A DNA stretch of 64,000 nt from the NCBI GenBank assembly GCA_041481445.1, contig JBGPBV010000004.1:32382-96381 (forward strand), read 5' to 3'. Below the pieces are notes generated by a model that had not been told where the DNA came from, did not search any database, and saw only the letters and a program-made list of their open reading frames with translations. The DNA is from AA29 sp041481445 (lineage in GTDB: Bacteria > Acidobacteriota > Vicinamibacteria > Fen-336). Positions 21,151-30,229 of the stretch are shown one piece after another; the first letter of the stretch is position 1; each line of letters begins with the position of its first letter. The position numbers and the translations under genes are program-made.

Positions 21151-22740
21151 TCAGGGCCCGGTCAGCGAGCCGTAGTAGCGCTCGCGGAACGCCCTCTCGG
21201 AGGCGAGGTCCTTCAGGACGAACGCGACGTCGGAGAGCTTGAGGAACAGCGACGGCTGGTCCGGCGCCCGCCGCGCCGCCTCCTCGTAGAGCTCGCGGGC
21301 CTCCGCCGCCTCCCCGAGCTCGAAAGCGGCGTCCCCCGCCCGCTCCAGCCACGGCACCGCCGGAGGTGAAGCAGCCCGCGCCCTCGAGAGAGCGAGCTCC
21401 CGCGCCTCCCTCCACCGGCGGTCCCACAGCAGCACCGAGTAGTAGCGCTCGGAGGCCGCGGCATCGCCTCGCTCGGCAGCGGGACGCAGGGTCTCCTGCG
21501 CCGCCGCGAGGTCGCCCATGGCCACGGCCAGGCGCGCGGAGACGATCGCGTAGCGAGGATCGTCCGCCCATTCGGCGCCGATGGCGGCCAGGCGGTCCCC
21601 CGCGTCCTGATGCCGGCCGAGGACGACCAGGGCGAGCGCGGCGTCGAGGTCGTAGATCCGGCCGGCGGGCGCCGCGGAGGCCGCCCGCTCGAATCGCTCG
21701 AGCGCGGTGGCGGCGTCGCCCTCTTCGAGGGCCTTGCACCCCTCGCGCCACTGCGCGACCGCGCCGAGCAGGCGCCGGCGCGCGTCGTCCGCCGGCAGCG
21801 TGTCGCGCCCGTCACCGCGTCCGGCGGAGGCGAGGGCGTCTTCGAGCAGGGCCAGACCGCGTGGGCCGAGCGCGTCCGCGTCCGCGATCCCCAGCTCGGC
21901 CAGGGTGCTGGGGGGGAGGCAGCGCGGCTTCTCCTCCTGGGTCCGGCGGTACTCGGCGAAGGCGTCGACGAACAGCTTCCGCCGGCCGGGGGCCACCAGG
22001 GGGGGCACCGCCACCACCCCGCTGGCCCCGATCACCACGTCGTCCACGAAGTAGGTGACGTCGGAGGCGTCCTCCGTGGGGTCGGAGATGAACGAGAAGA
22101 TGTCCACCGCCGAGTGCGCCTGGCTGGCCGCGCCCGGCTGGTTGCGCAGGTCCACGATCGTCTGCGTGCTCCCCTCCTCGCGGATGGTCAGGTCGTAGCG
22201 TCCGCGGTCCACGTCGTAGACGACCTCCACCGTGTACCAGACGAAGCCGCGCACGGGCGCGAGCTTCTTCGGGATGCTGTCGGAGACATGGACGAAACGG
22301 CCCTCGCGCGTGGAGAGCCAGAAGGCGATGCCGTCCTTGCCGAGCTGGAACCGACGGGGGCCGGCGAGGGCGACGTTGAGCTCCTGGTCCGGGCGCGCGG
22401 TCAGCAGGGCGAAGTGGGCGTAGACGAAGCCGGACCGCCGCTCCGGGAAGTAGCCCTGCAGCTCGGAGAAGTCGCCGTTGCCGCGAACGTCGCTGATCTC
22501 CACCGAGCGGTAGCCGCTCACGCGGAAGGCCGAGCTGAGGCCGACCTGCCCGTGGGCGGCGCGGAACACGGCGAAGGTGTCCGGGCCCGTCTCCACCGCC
22601 TCGTCGTCGAAGCCGTAGCGGACGAGCACGGTGGCCACGGCGGTGGCGGTGGGGGACGCGGGCGGGCGCGGCGGCCCCGGCTCCGCCGCCGGCGCCAGCG
22701 CGGCCAGGGCTAGAGCTGCGAGCGGTACTCGGCCAGCCAT
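21151..22740 (-). CDS. Secreted protein with LamG-like N-terminal domain and TPR-like repeats
   Basis: 529 residues from the ATG at 22740. A signal peptide is followed by a concanavalin/LamG-like beta domain (about 40-240; VRYGFDDEAVETGP, GFVWYTVEVVYDVDRGRYDL, TYFVDDVVIG). An alpha-helical C-terminal half has TPR-like pairs (EGDAATALERFERAASAAP, LGRHQDAGDRLAAIG, LGEAAEARELYEEAARRAP). It overlaps the HEAT gene by 31 bases, so the two are cotranscribed. It is probably a periplasmic scaffold. No enzyme motif is seen. Confidence 0.78.
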   Translation of the reverse strand: MAGRVPLAALALAALAPAAEPGPPRPPASPTATAVATVLVRYGFDDEAVETGPDTFAVFRAAHGQVGLSSAFRVSGYRSVEISDVRGNGDFSELQGYFPERRSGFVYAHFALLTARPDQELNVALAGPRRFQLGKDGIAFWLSTREGRFVHVSDSIPKKLAPVRGFVWYTVEVVYDVDRGRYDLTIREEGSTQTIVDLRNQPGAASQAHSAVDIFSFISDPTEDASDVTYFVDDVVIGASGVVAVPPLVAPGRRKLFVDAFAEYRRTQEEKPRCLPPSTLAELGIADADALGPRGLALLEDALASAGRGDGRDTLPADDARRRLLGAVAQWREGCKALEEGDAATALERFERAASAAPAGRIYDLDAALALVVLGRHQDAGDRLAAIGAEWADDPRYAIVSARLAVAMGDLAAAQETLRPAAERGDAAASERYYSVLLWDRRWREARELALSRARAASPPAVPWLERAGDAAFELGEAAEARELYEEAARRAPDQPSLFLKLSDVAFVLKDLASERAFRERYYGSLTGP

Positions 22741-23354
22741 CGCCGCCAGGCCTCGACCGCCTGGGCCCGCGCCGCCTTTGGGTCCGAGAACCGGAACCCC
22801 TTGTCCTGCCCGGTCTGGATCTGCAGCACGAGGGCCGAGATGCGGCGCACGTCGGTCTTGGGATCGTCGAGGGCGCGGATGAGGCCCTCGTAGAGGTGGA
22901 CCTTCTGCGCCGGGGTCAGATGGATCTGGTCGTAGGCGAGCGCGCAGGCCGCCTTGTCGCGGAAGAGGATCTCGGCGTCGTTCTGCATGTTGTCGAGCAG
23001 CACGTCCACCACCGCCACGTCGTCGCTCACGCGCCCGAGCGCGTATTGCACGGAGATGCGCAGGCCCTGGCTCGGGGTGTGGACGTCCTTCATCAGCGCG
23101 TCCCGGGCCTCCGGCGACTTCCAGCCCAGGCGGTAGAACAGGCCGGCCAGGCGCTGCTTCGCGGGCTCGTCGGCGGCGGAATAGAGGCGCGCCAGCCGCG
23201 GCATCACGGAAGGGCCCATGGCCTTGATCGCCTCGAAGTCGTCGGAGGCCACGGCACGTTCCAGATCGGATGGGGGCGGGGCGGCGTGAATGGAAACCGC
23301 CGCCGCGGTCACGGCGGCGAGGGTCAGGATCGCCAGACCAAGCACGCGCACCAC
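22710..23354 (-). CDS. Secreted HEAT-repeat-like protein
   Basis: 214 residues from a GTG at 23354 (the next codon is also GTG). A signal peptide (VLGLAILTLAAVTAAAVSIHA) precedes helical repeats resembling HEAT or PBS-lyase repeats: VMPRLARLYSAADEPAKQRL, GLRISVQYALGRVSDDVAVV and TDVRRISALVLQIQTGQ. It is likely a periplasmic binding scaffold. Its 3' end overlaps the start of the LamG-TPR gene by 31 bases, suggesting a functional pair. Confidence 0.72.
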   Translation of the reverse strand: MVRVLGLAILTLAAVTAAAVSIHAAPPPSDLERAVASDDFEAIKAMGPSVMPRLARLYSAADEPAKQRLAGLFYRLGWKSPEARDALMKDVHTPSQGLRISVQYALGRVSDDVAVVDVLLDNMQNDAEILFRDKAACALAYDQIHLTPAQKVHLYEGLIRALDDPKTDVRRISALVLQIQTGQDKGFRFSDPKAARAQAVEAWRRWLAEYRSQL

Positions 23355-23396
23355 GCGCCTCCAGCCGAGCGATTGTACGGGGGGCAGCCTCAGGCG

Positions 23397-24020
23397 TCAG
23401 TGGCGGGCGTCACGCAGGACCGGATAGAACTGCACGAACACGTTGTCGACGGCGGCGTGCTGGCGGTGGCACTCGAAGCAGGACCCGCGCGGGAAGGCCC
23501 GGGCCGAGAGCTCGGATCCGTCGCCGAAGCTGAAATAGCCCCATCCGTCCTTGAGCCGCGCGTCCTTGACCGCCGCCTCCACCGCCACCCTCTTGCCTTC
23601 GAAGAGGCCGTGGCGGCTGGGCGCCACCTTCTCCGCCGCCTCGTGCAGCTCGAGCACGAGCACGGTGCGGTCGGGGAAGGTCCCGGTGCGCAGGAAGGCG
23701 TCGTAGGACTCCGGGCGCAGGTAGACGTGATGGAACTCTTCCGGGCCGTGGCCACGCGCGCCCTCGGCGTACGACAGGCCGAGCGACGCCCCCACGAACA
23801 CCCATTCGTGGTACCCCTCCGGGCGCAGGAGCGCGCCGCTCGGGTCGTAGGCCGGGCCGCTCGTGGTCCTCGGCGTGGGATCGGCCGCCATCGGCTCGAT
23901 CGAGGCCGCCGCCCGCGTGGTCGCGGTGCGGCCGGCGGAGGCGACGAGCAGCGCGCCCGCGGCCATCACGCGCAGCACGCGCAGCACGCGCCGCGCGCGG
24001 GAGGCGCGCCGGCCGCTCAT
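23397..24020 (-). CDS. Cytochrome P460-family c-type heme protein
   Basis: 207 residues from the ATG at 24020, overlapping the permease stop as ATGA. After an N-terminal membrane or signal segment, the sequence contains GYHEWVFVGASLGLSY, EEFHHVYLRPESYDAF and RTGTFPDRTVLVLEL. Near the C-terminus is the heme-attachment motif CFECH followed by QHAAVDNVFVQFYPVL, the P460 signature. Such proteins are periplasmic, and the best studied oxidise hydroxylamine; the lysine cross-link cannot be judged here. Coupling to an ADOP permease gene is unusual. Confidence 0.85.
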   Translation of the reverse strand: MSGRRASRARRVLRVLRVMAAGALLVASAGRTATTRAAASIEPMAADPTPRTTSGPAYDPSGALLRPEGYHEWVFVGASLGLSYAEGARGHGPEEFHHVYLRPESYDAFLRTGTFPDRTVLVLELHEAAEKVAPSRHGLFEGKRVAVEAAVKDARLKDGWGYFSFGDGSELSARAFPRGSCFECHRQHAAVDNVFVQFYPVLRDARH

Positions 24021-26686
24021 GCCTCCGACCGCAGCGCGGTCATCGGGCTCACCGCGGTGGCCCGCCGGGCCGGGAGCAGGCAGGCGCCGGCGGCGGCGGC
24101 GACGAGCACCAGCGCGGACCCCGCGTAGCAGACGGGATCGGTCGGCCCGATGCCGAAGAGCAGGCCGGAGACGAGCCGCGAGAGGGCGAGCGCGCCCGCG
24201 ATCCCGAGGGCGAGGCCGGCCGCCACCGAGGTCATCCCCTCGCGCAGGACCATCGTCGTGATGCGCCCGCGGTCGGCCCCGAGGGCCATCCGGATCCCGA
24301 TCTCGTGGGTGCGCTGGCTGACCGAGTACGCGATGAGGCCGCTCAGGCCGGCGGCGGTGATCACGAGCGCGAGCACCGCGAACAGGCCCAGCAGCACCGT
24401 CGTGACCTTCGGCGAGGAGAGGGCCTCGCCGCGGATGTCGTCCAGGGTCCTCACCTCGCTCACCGCGGTGTCGGCGTCGGCCAGCCGCGCCGCCGCCCGC
24501 ATGTGCTCGGCCGCGCGCGCGGGGTCGCCCATCATGCGCACGAACACGGTCGAGGTCACGCCCGGGAACTCCACGAACGGGAGGTAGATGGCGTCGGCCG
24601 GCTCCTGATCGAGCCCGGCCTGCCGGATGTCTCCGACCACGCCCACCACCGTCCGCCAGGTCTTGCCGTTGTCGCCGGAGATCCGGCGGCCGACCGGGTC
24701 GGCGTCCCCCCAGTGGCGGTGGGCCAGGCGCTGGTTCACGACGACCACGGGAAGGGCGCCCGCGCGGTCGCGCTCGTCGAACACCCGGCCGCGCAGGGTC
24801 GGCACGGCCAGGGCGGCGAAGTAGGCGGGGCTGACCCCGATGAAGGTGGCCTTCGGGGGCGGCCCGCCCGGCGCCCGGCCCTCCACCATGAAGGTGCCGT
24901 CGTTCTGGTACTGGTTGTTCAGCGGGAACGTCCAGGCGTTGGCCACCGCCACCACCCCCGGCATCGTCTTGATCTGGTCCTCCATCGTCCGGAAGAGCCT
25001 GCCCAGCCGCTCGGTGTCCACGCGATGCTCGGCCGTGAAGAACTTCGTGAAGTTGACGCTGAGGGTCGCGGTCAGCACGTTCTCGGCCTGGAACCCGGTG
25101 TCCACGCGGCGGAGGTTCTCGAAGCTCCGCAGCATGAGGGCGGCCCCGATGAGGAGCATGAACGACAGCGCGAGCTGCCAGGCCACCAGGCCCGCGCGCA
25201 CGCGCTGCCGCCGCCGGTCGCCGGTGGTGCGCCCGTTCTCGCCCATGAGGGCCAGGGCGATCTTCTCGCGGCCGGGCAGCCCGGGCAGCGTGCCCGCCAG
25301 CACCCCCGTGAGGACGGAGACGAGGAGGGTGAACACGAGCACGGAGCCGTCGATCTCCACCTCCGCCGCGCGCGGCGTGAGACGGGCGGCGAAGGTGGCG
25401 AGCAGCCCGCGGGTGAGGTAGGCGAAGAGGAGGCCGAGCACGCCTCCGGCCAGGGCCACGATCGTGCTCTCGGTGAGGAGCTGGCGCATCAGGCGCGCCC
25501 CTCCGGCCCCCAGGGCGGAGCGGATCGCCAGCTCGCGATTGCGCTCGACCAGGCGCGCCAGCGTGAGGTTGGCCACGTTCGCGCAGGCGATGAGCAGGAC
25601 GAGGGCCACCGTGGCCAGCAGGACCAGGAACGTGGGGCGGGCCCGCTGCACCAGGTTCTCCTTGAGGGGAGTGAGCGCGGCGTGCACGTCCGCGTCCTTC
25701 GGGAAGGAGTCGGGGTAGGCGGTGCGCAGCCGCTGGGTCACGCTCTCGGCGTCCGCCTGCGCCTGGGCCAGGGTCACCCCGGGGGCGATGCGCGCGGCCG
25801 CCCCCAGCATGCGCGCGCGGCGGTTCTCGAGGGTGGCCGGACGGTTGCGGAACGGGCAGATCGTGGACGGCATGTAGACGTCGTTCTCCTGCGGGTACTG
25901 CGGGATGGGCGGCAGCACCCCCACCACGGTGTGCACGCGGTCGTTCATCTCGAACCGGCGGCCCACGATGCCGGGATCACTGCCCAGCGCCCGCCAGTAC
26001 TCGTGGCTGAGCAGGAGGACGGCGTCCGCGTTGGGAGCCTCGTCGGAGGCGCGGAACATGCGCCCGAACAGGGGCTTGATCTCCAGCACGTCGAAGAAAT
26101 TCCAGGAGACGACCCCCGTGCGCACGCGCCGGGCGTCGCCGTTGCCCAGGAGCGTGAAGTCCATGGTGTGGAACTCGACCAGCCCGTCGAAGGACCGGCT
26201 CATCTCGCGGTAGTCGCGGATCTCCAGCGGGGAGAAGCCGAGGTTGTTGGTGCCGGAGCGGGCGTCGTTCTGGCCCAGGACGACGACCTGCTCGCCGCGC
26301 GCGTAGGGCAGGGGCTTGAGGAGGACGCCGTTGACGAGGCTGAACACGGCGGTGTTGGCGCCGATGCCGAGCCCGAGGGTCAGCACCACGGCGGCGGTGA
26401 AGCCGGGGCTGCGCCGGAGGCCGCGCAGGCCGTAGCGCACGTCCTGGCCCAGGACCTCGAGGAAGCGGCCCCCCCAGGACTCCCGGCAGTCCTCCTTGGC
26501 CTGGTCCACGCCTCCGAAGGCGACGAGGGCGGCCCGCCGCGCCTCCTCCGGGTCCATGCCGCGGCGCAGGTTGGCCTCCGTCTCCAGGTCGAGATGGTGG
26601 CGCACCTCGGCCTCGAGCTCGGTCTCCTGCCGGTTCCGCATGGCCAGGCCGCGCAGGGCGCGGTACGCGCGAGAGAAGAGCTTCAT
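24017..26686 (-). CDS. ADOP-type ABC transporter permease (MacB/FtsX family)
   Basis: 889 residues from the ATG at 26686. The N-terminal cytoplasmic region (EAEVRHHLDLETEANLRRGM, ARRAALVAFGG) is the PadR-linked permease leader typical of Acidobacteriota. It is followed by QDVRYGLRGLRRSPGFTAA and eight likely membrane helices in two FtsX/MacB_PCD halves. No ATP-binding domain is present, so it needs an ATPase from elsewhere. The padR gene lies 14 bases upstream and cytochrome P460 overlaps downstream. The substrate is unknown; relatives export antibiotics, lipids or peptides. Confidence 0.93.
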   Translation of the reverse strand: MKLFSRAYRALRGLAMRNRQETELEAEVRHHLDLETEANLRRGMDPEEARRAALVAFGGVDQAKEDCRESWGGRFLEVLGQDVRYGLRGLRRSPGFTAAVVLTLGLGIGANTAVFSLVNGVLLKPLPYARGEQVVVLGQNDARSGTNNLGFSPLEIRDYREMSRSFDGLVEFHTMDFTLLGNGDARRVRTGVVSWNFFDVLEIKPLFGRMFRASDEAPNADAVLLLSHEYWRALGSDPGIVGRRFEMNDRVHTVVGVLPPIPQYPQENDVYMPSTICPFRNRPATLENRRARMLGAAARIAPGVTLAQAQADAESVTQRLRTAYPDSFPKDADVHAALTPLKENLVQRARPTFLVLLATVALVLLIACANVANLTLARLVERNRELAIRSALGAGGARLMRQLLTESTIVALAGGVLGLLFAYLTRGLLATFAARLTPRAAEVEIDGSVLVFTLLVSVLTGVLAGTLPGLPGREKIALALMGENGRTTGDRRRQRVRAGLVAWQLALSFMLLIGAALMLRSFENLRRVDTGFQAENVLTATLSVNFTKFFTAEHRVDTERLGRLFRTMEDQIKTMPGVVAVANAWTFPLNNQYQNDGTFMVEGRAPGGPPPKATFIGVSPAYFAALAVPTLRGRVFDERDRAGALPVVVVNQRLAHRHWGDADPVGRRISGDNGKTWRTVVGVVGDIRQAGLDQEPADAIYLPFVEFPGVTSTVFVRMMGDPARAAEHMRAAARLADADTAVSEVRTLDDIRGEALSSPKVTTVLLGLFAVLALVITAAGLSGLIAYSVSQRTHEIGIRMALGADRGRITTMVLREGMTSVAAGLALGIAGALALSRLVSGLLFGIGPTDPVCYAGSALVLVAAAAGACLLPARRATAVSPMTALRSEA

Positions 26687-26700
26687 GATCCCTCCGCCGC

Positions 26701-27033
26701 TCAAGCCGTCTGCAGGATGCGACCCACCGCCGAGGCCAGTCGCCGCCAGTTCTCGGTCTCCGTCTCGAGCTGGCGCTGGCCGCTGCGGGTGAGCCGGTAG
26801 AACTTCGCCTTGCGGTTGTTCTCGGACGTGCCCCATTCCGCGGCGATCCAGCCCTCGCCCTCCAGCCGGTGCAGCGCCGGGTAGAGCGAGCCCTGGTTGA
26901 CGCGCAGCACGTCCTCGGACACCTGCTGGATGCGCTGGGCGATGCCCCATCCGTGCATGGGCCCCGGGGCCAGCGTCTTCAGGATGAGCACGTCGAGCGT
27001 GCCCTGGAGCAGGTCGACGTTGGGTCGTGTCAA
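26701..27033 (-). CDS. PadR-family transcriptional regulator, probable autorepressor
   Basis: 110 residues from a TTG at 27033, preceded by AGGGGG at good spacing. The winged helix shows LLQGTLDVLILKTLA, MHGWGIAQRIQQ, GSLYPALHRLEGEGWI and KFYRLTRSGQRQL, all typical of the PadR subfamily coupled to ADOP permeases. It controls its own operon with the permease and P460 genes: a strong promoter directly upstream carries a perfect inverted repeat. The inducing ligand is unknown. Confidence 0.92.
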   Translation of the reverse strand: MTRPNVDLLQGTLDVLILKTLAPGPMHGWGIAQRIQQVSEDVLRVNQGSLYPALHRLEGEGWIAAEWGTSENNRKAKFYRLTRSGQRQLETETENWRRLASAVGRILQTA

Positions 27034-27050
27034 GGGTCCCCCTAGACGAT

Positions 27051-27086
27051 CGACAGGAATGTAGTGCGACTCCTGTCGAATGTCAA
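27051..27086 (-). promoter_or_regulatory. padR promoter with overlapping palindromic operator
   Basis: On the minus strand TTGACA (27086-27081), a 17-base spacer and TACATT (27063-27058) form a good sigma-70 promoter. A perfect inverted repeat, CGACAGGA at 27051-27058 and TCCTGTCG at 27071-27078, spans the -10 box and spacer. Binding there would block RNA polymerase. The predicted transcription start is about 18 bases from the TTG start codon. Confidence 0.72.
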
Positions 27087-27093
27087 GGGGAGT

Positions 27094-27140
27094 CTTCGGC
27101 CCGACCGGCCGTGGCACTGGAGCAGCCGGTCGGGCCGAAG
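27094..27140. repeat. 16-bp perfect inverted repeat between the ABC exporter and padR
   Basis: 27094-27109 pairs perfectly with 27125-27140 around a 15-base loop. It lies upstream of the padR promoter and 156 bases past the exporter stop. There is no T-run on either side, so it is not a standard intrinsic terminator. The remaining intergenic bases (27141-27295) show no gene. Confidence 0.6.
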
Positions 27141-27295
27141 GCTGTTGAAGTCGCGCCGTCCGGCCGTGTCGCCGCGGACACGTTTTCGTTCCGGCACGAA
27201 AATCACCGCAATTCCGGGAGCTCTGAGAGCCACGGCGGAGCTCGGAAGCCAGCCCGCGGTCGGCCCGCAGCGAGTCGAAGGCCGGCGACCGAACC

Positions 27296-29098
27296 TCAGC
27301 CCGTCGCGACGGCCACGACCGGCGCCGCCAGACGCGGACCGGAAGCCAGCGACCCCGCCCTCCGCTCGCCCACCTGCTGGCGCCACATCGCGTAGTACAG
27401 GCCCTTCTCCTCCAGGAGCCCCTCGTGCCGGCCCGACTCCACCACGTGGCCGCGCTCGAGGACGTAGATGCGGTCGGCGTGCATGACGGTGGACAGCCGG
27501 TGGGCGATCAGGATCGTGATCGCGTCCCCGCGCGTGGCCACGTCCCGGATGGTGCGGCTGATGTCCTCCTCCGTCAGCGAGTCGAGCGACGACGTCGCCT
27601 CGTCGAACACCAGGAGCTGCGGCCGGCGCAGGAGGGCGCGCGCGATGGCCAGGCGCTGGCGCTCGCCGCCCGACACCTTCACCCCGCCCTCGCCGATCAC
27701 CGTGTCCAGGCCGCGGTCGGCGCGGGCGAGCAGGGGCTGGCAGGCCGCCTGGCCGAGCACCTCCAGGCACTCCTCGTCGGTGGCGCCCGGCCGCACGAAC
27801 AGCAGGTTCTCGCGGATGGTGCCCGAGAAGAGCTGGGTGTCCTGGGTGACGAGCCCGATGCGCTCGCGGAGGCGGTCGAGGTCCACCACGTCCGAGGGGC
27901 GGCGGTTGTAGAGGATCTGCCCGGACTGCGGGTGGTAGAGCCCGACCAGCAGCTTGACGAGCGTGGTCTTGCCCGAGCCCGACGGCCCGACGAACGCCAC
28001 CGTCTCCCCCGTGCGCACGGAGAACCGCACGTCGACAAGGGCGGGCGCGGCCGCGGTCTGGTGCGTGAAGGTCACGGAGTCGAAGCCGAGGTCCACGAGC
28101 GGATCGACCACGACGGCGTCGGCCGGCCGCCGCTCGGCGGGGATGGCGAGGATGGCCTGGAACTGCGCCATGCTCGCCTCCGTCTCCCGGAAGACGCCGA
28201 TGACCTCGCCCACCTGCTGCAGGGGGCCGAAGATGAAGAACGAGTAGATCCAGAGCGAGAAGAACTGGCCGACCGTGATGCGCTGGGTGTAGATGAGGTA
28301 GAGCATCAGGCCGAGGATGGAGGTGCGCAGGGCGTTGACGGCGGTGCCCTGGACGAAGCTCAGGGAGCGCAGGTAGCGGACCTTGCGCAGCTCCAGGCCG
28401 AGGATCTTGGCGGTGGTGGCGTTGAGCCGGCCCACCTCCTGGGCGGCCAGGCCCAGGCTCTTCACCAGCTCGATGTTGCGCAGGGACTCCGTGGTGGATC
28501 CGGCCAGGGCCACCGTCTCCTTCACGATGGCCGTCTGCACGGTCTTGATGCGGCGGCTGAGGGTCGAGCTCAAGAGGGCGAGCAGGGGCACGCAGGCGAA
28601 GTAGGCGGGGCCGATGATCCAGTGGACGCTGAAGGCGTACACGGTCACGAACACGATGCCGACGAGGGTGGTGAAGAGGACGTCGATCGACGACTTGATC
28701 AGCCGCTCCACGTCCGTGCGGACCTTCTGCAGCTTGCCCAGCGTCTCCCCGCTGCGCTGGTCCTCGAAGACCTGGTAGGGCAGGTCCAGGGAGTGCCGGA
28801 TCCCGTCCGCGTAGAGCTGCGCGCCCAGGCGCTGCGTCACCACGTTGATGAAGTAGTCCTGGAAGTTCTTGGCCACCCGCGAGACGAAGGCCACGCCCAC
28901 CGCGGCCAGGAGCAGCAGGGACACCCCGCGGAAGAACTCGCCCGTCGTGTACTCGCGGAAGCGCATGGCGTAGCGGTCGATCACGAAGCGGAAGATCAGC
29001 GGATCGAGGAGGGAGAAGACCTGGTTCACCGCGGCCAGCCCGAGGGCGAGGACGACCAGGCCCCAGTACCGGCCGAGGTAGGACCAGAGCAGCTTCAT
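27296..29098 (-). CDS. ABC exporter, fused membrane and ATPase domains
   Basis: 600 residues from the ATG at 29098, which overlaps the upstream gene's stop as ATGA. Six membrane helices (ABC type IV exporter fold) precede a nucleotide-binding domain with Walker A GPSGSGKT, signature VSGGERQR, Walker B LLVFDEAT and the H-loop IAHRLS. It works as a homodimer or heterodimer in the inner membrane. Lipid, peptide or drug export are all possible. The coupled upstream gene encodes an SGNH-hydrolase lipoprotein. Confidence 0.93.
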   Translation of the reverse strand: MKLLWSYLGRYWGLVVLALGLAAVNQVFSLLDPLIFRFVIDRYAMRFREYTTGEFFRGVSLLLLAAVGVAFVSRVAKNFQDYFINVVTQRLGAQLYADGIRHSLDLPYQVFEDQRSGETLGKLQKVRTDVERLIKSSIDVLFTTLVGIVFVTVYAFSVHWIIGPAYFACVPLLALLSSTLSRRIKTVQTAIVKETVALAGSTTESLRNIELVKSLGLAAQEVGRLNATTAKILGLELRKVRYLRSLSFVQGTAVNALRTSILGLMLYLIYTQRITVGQFFSLWIYSFFIFGPLQQVGEVIGVFRETEASMAQFQAILAIPAERRPADAVVVDPLVDLGFDSVTFTHQTAAAPALVDVRFSVRTGETVAFVGPSGSGKTTLVKLLVGLYHPQSGQILYNRRPSDVVDLDRLRERIGLVTQDTQLFSGTIRENLLFVRPGATDEECLEVLGQAACQPLLARADRGLDTVIGEGGVKVSGGERQRLAIARALLRRPQLLVFDEATSSLDSLTEEDISRTIRDVATRGDAITILIAHRLSTVMHADRIYVLERGHVVESGRHEGLLEEKGLYYAMWRQQVGERRAGSLASGPRLAAPVVAVATG

Positions 29099-30132
29099 CG
29101 CGGCCAGCGGAAGAAGGACCAGGTCTGGGCGCTGGCGGCGGGCGTGGCCCTGCCGTGGGCGATGGCCTCGAAGAAGGTCTGGGAGATGAGCGTGTACCCG
29201 GCGTCGTTCGGGTGCACGTGGTCCGAGAAGAGGCTGGTCAGGTCGCGCTGGGCCAGGAAGGTCTTCTCGCTGTCGACGAGGAACGCGCCCTCCTGCTGCG
29301 CCATCGGCCGCAGCAGGGCGTTGACGTCCGACACCCACTTGTTCCGGCTGGCCGGGTTCATCGAGGGGTTCGCGGGGATGATCGTGGAGATGAAGGGCAG
29401 GCTCCTTGCCGCCTTGACCGCCTGGACGACGGCCCGCAGGTTGTCCACGGTGGGGCAGTTCGGCTTGTCCTGGCACTCCGGCGCGTTCCAGTCGTTGGTG
29501 CCGTACAGGATGAGGGTGTACGCCGGATTCGAGGCCAGGTGGCGCTTGATGCGCTCGACGGCCTCCCAGCTGTTCGTCGCTTCCGCACCGTGAACAGTAA
29601 CGATCGCGCCCCCGAACTGCGCGGCCAGGCGGTTCTGCAGGTCGCGCGGATAGCCGCCCGCGGTGCCGCCGTCCCCGCGGGTGATGCTGTCCCCGAAGGC
29701 CATGTAGACGTTGGGCTCGTTGCCCTGGATGGGAAGGGTCAGGCCCACCATGGTCTGGGCGCCGTCGGGCAGGGCGACCTGGAACGGGGCGGAGGCCTCC
29801 GCGGCGTAGAAGGGCGGCAGCGTCTCCGCGCGGACGGTCACCGTCTGCATGCCCGCGGGCACGCCGGTCACGACCGCGCGGCCGGTGCCCTTCTCCGAGC
29901 GGGCGGACCGGCCACCGACCGTGACCTCCACGTCGGGCACGCGGATCGTCTCCTCCGCGTCCGCGCGGCCGTTCCCGTTCTCGTCGTAGTAGAGGGTGGC
30001 CACCACGGTCGCGCCCGGCGCCGTCGAGGGCGAAGGCACCGGGTTGGGCCCGGAGGGAGAGCCGCCGCCACCGCCGCAGGCGGCGAGGCTCGCGGGCAGG
30101 AGGATGAGCACAGCGCGAAGGAACTTCTTCAT
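29095..30132 (-). CDS. SGNH/GDSL-family lipoprotein hydrolase
   Basis: 345 residues from the ATG at 30132. The N-terminus MKKFLRAVLILLPASLAAC with a glycine run is a lipobox, so the protein is lipid-anchored. A short beta domain resembling SdrD-B/Cna-B (YYDENGNGRADAEE) is followed by the hydrolase: FGDSITRG (block I Ser), ILYGTNDW (block III Asn) and DHVHPNDAGY (block V Asp-His). It is a likely esterase or acylhydrolase on the cell surface. It overlaps the ABC exporter gene by ATGA, so the two may act on one product. Confidence 0.9.
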   Translation of the reverse strand: MKKFLRAVLILLPASLAACGGGGGSPSGPNPVPSPSTAPGATVVATLYYDENGNGRADAEETIRVPDVEVTVGGRSARSEKGTGRAVVTGVPAGMQTVTVRAETLPPFYAAEASAPFQVALPDGAQTMVGLTLPIQGNEPNVYMAFGDSITRGDGGTAGGYPRDLQNRLAAQFGGAIVTVHGAEATNSWEAVERIKRHLASNPAYTLILYGTNDWNAPECQDKPNCPTVDNLRAVVQAVKAARSLPFISTIIPANPSMNPASRNKWVSDVNALLRPMAQQEGAFLVDSEKTFLAQRDLTSLFSDHVHPNDAGYTLISQTFFEAIAHGRATPAASAQTWSFFRWPR

Positions 30133-30229
30133 GCCAAAGTCGTCATCTTACACCGACCAATGTCTTGGACGGTGCAGGTAACGCAACCTTTGACGATCGG
30201 GACTCGTCTTATGGATCGGAGGTTGCGAA

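Noticed and set aside
27094..27140. 16-bp inverted repeat as an intrinsic terminator
   Set aside because: Strong stem, but neither flank is T-rich. Kept only as a repeat.
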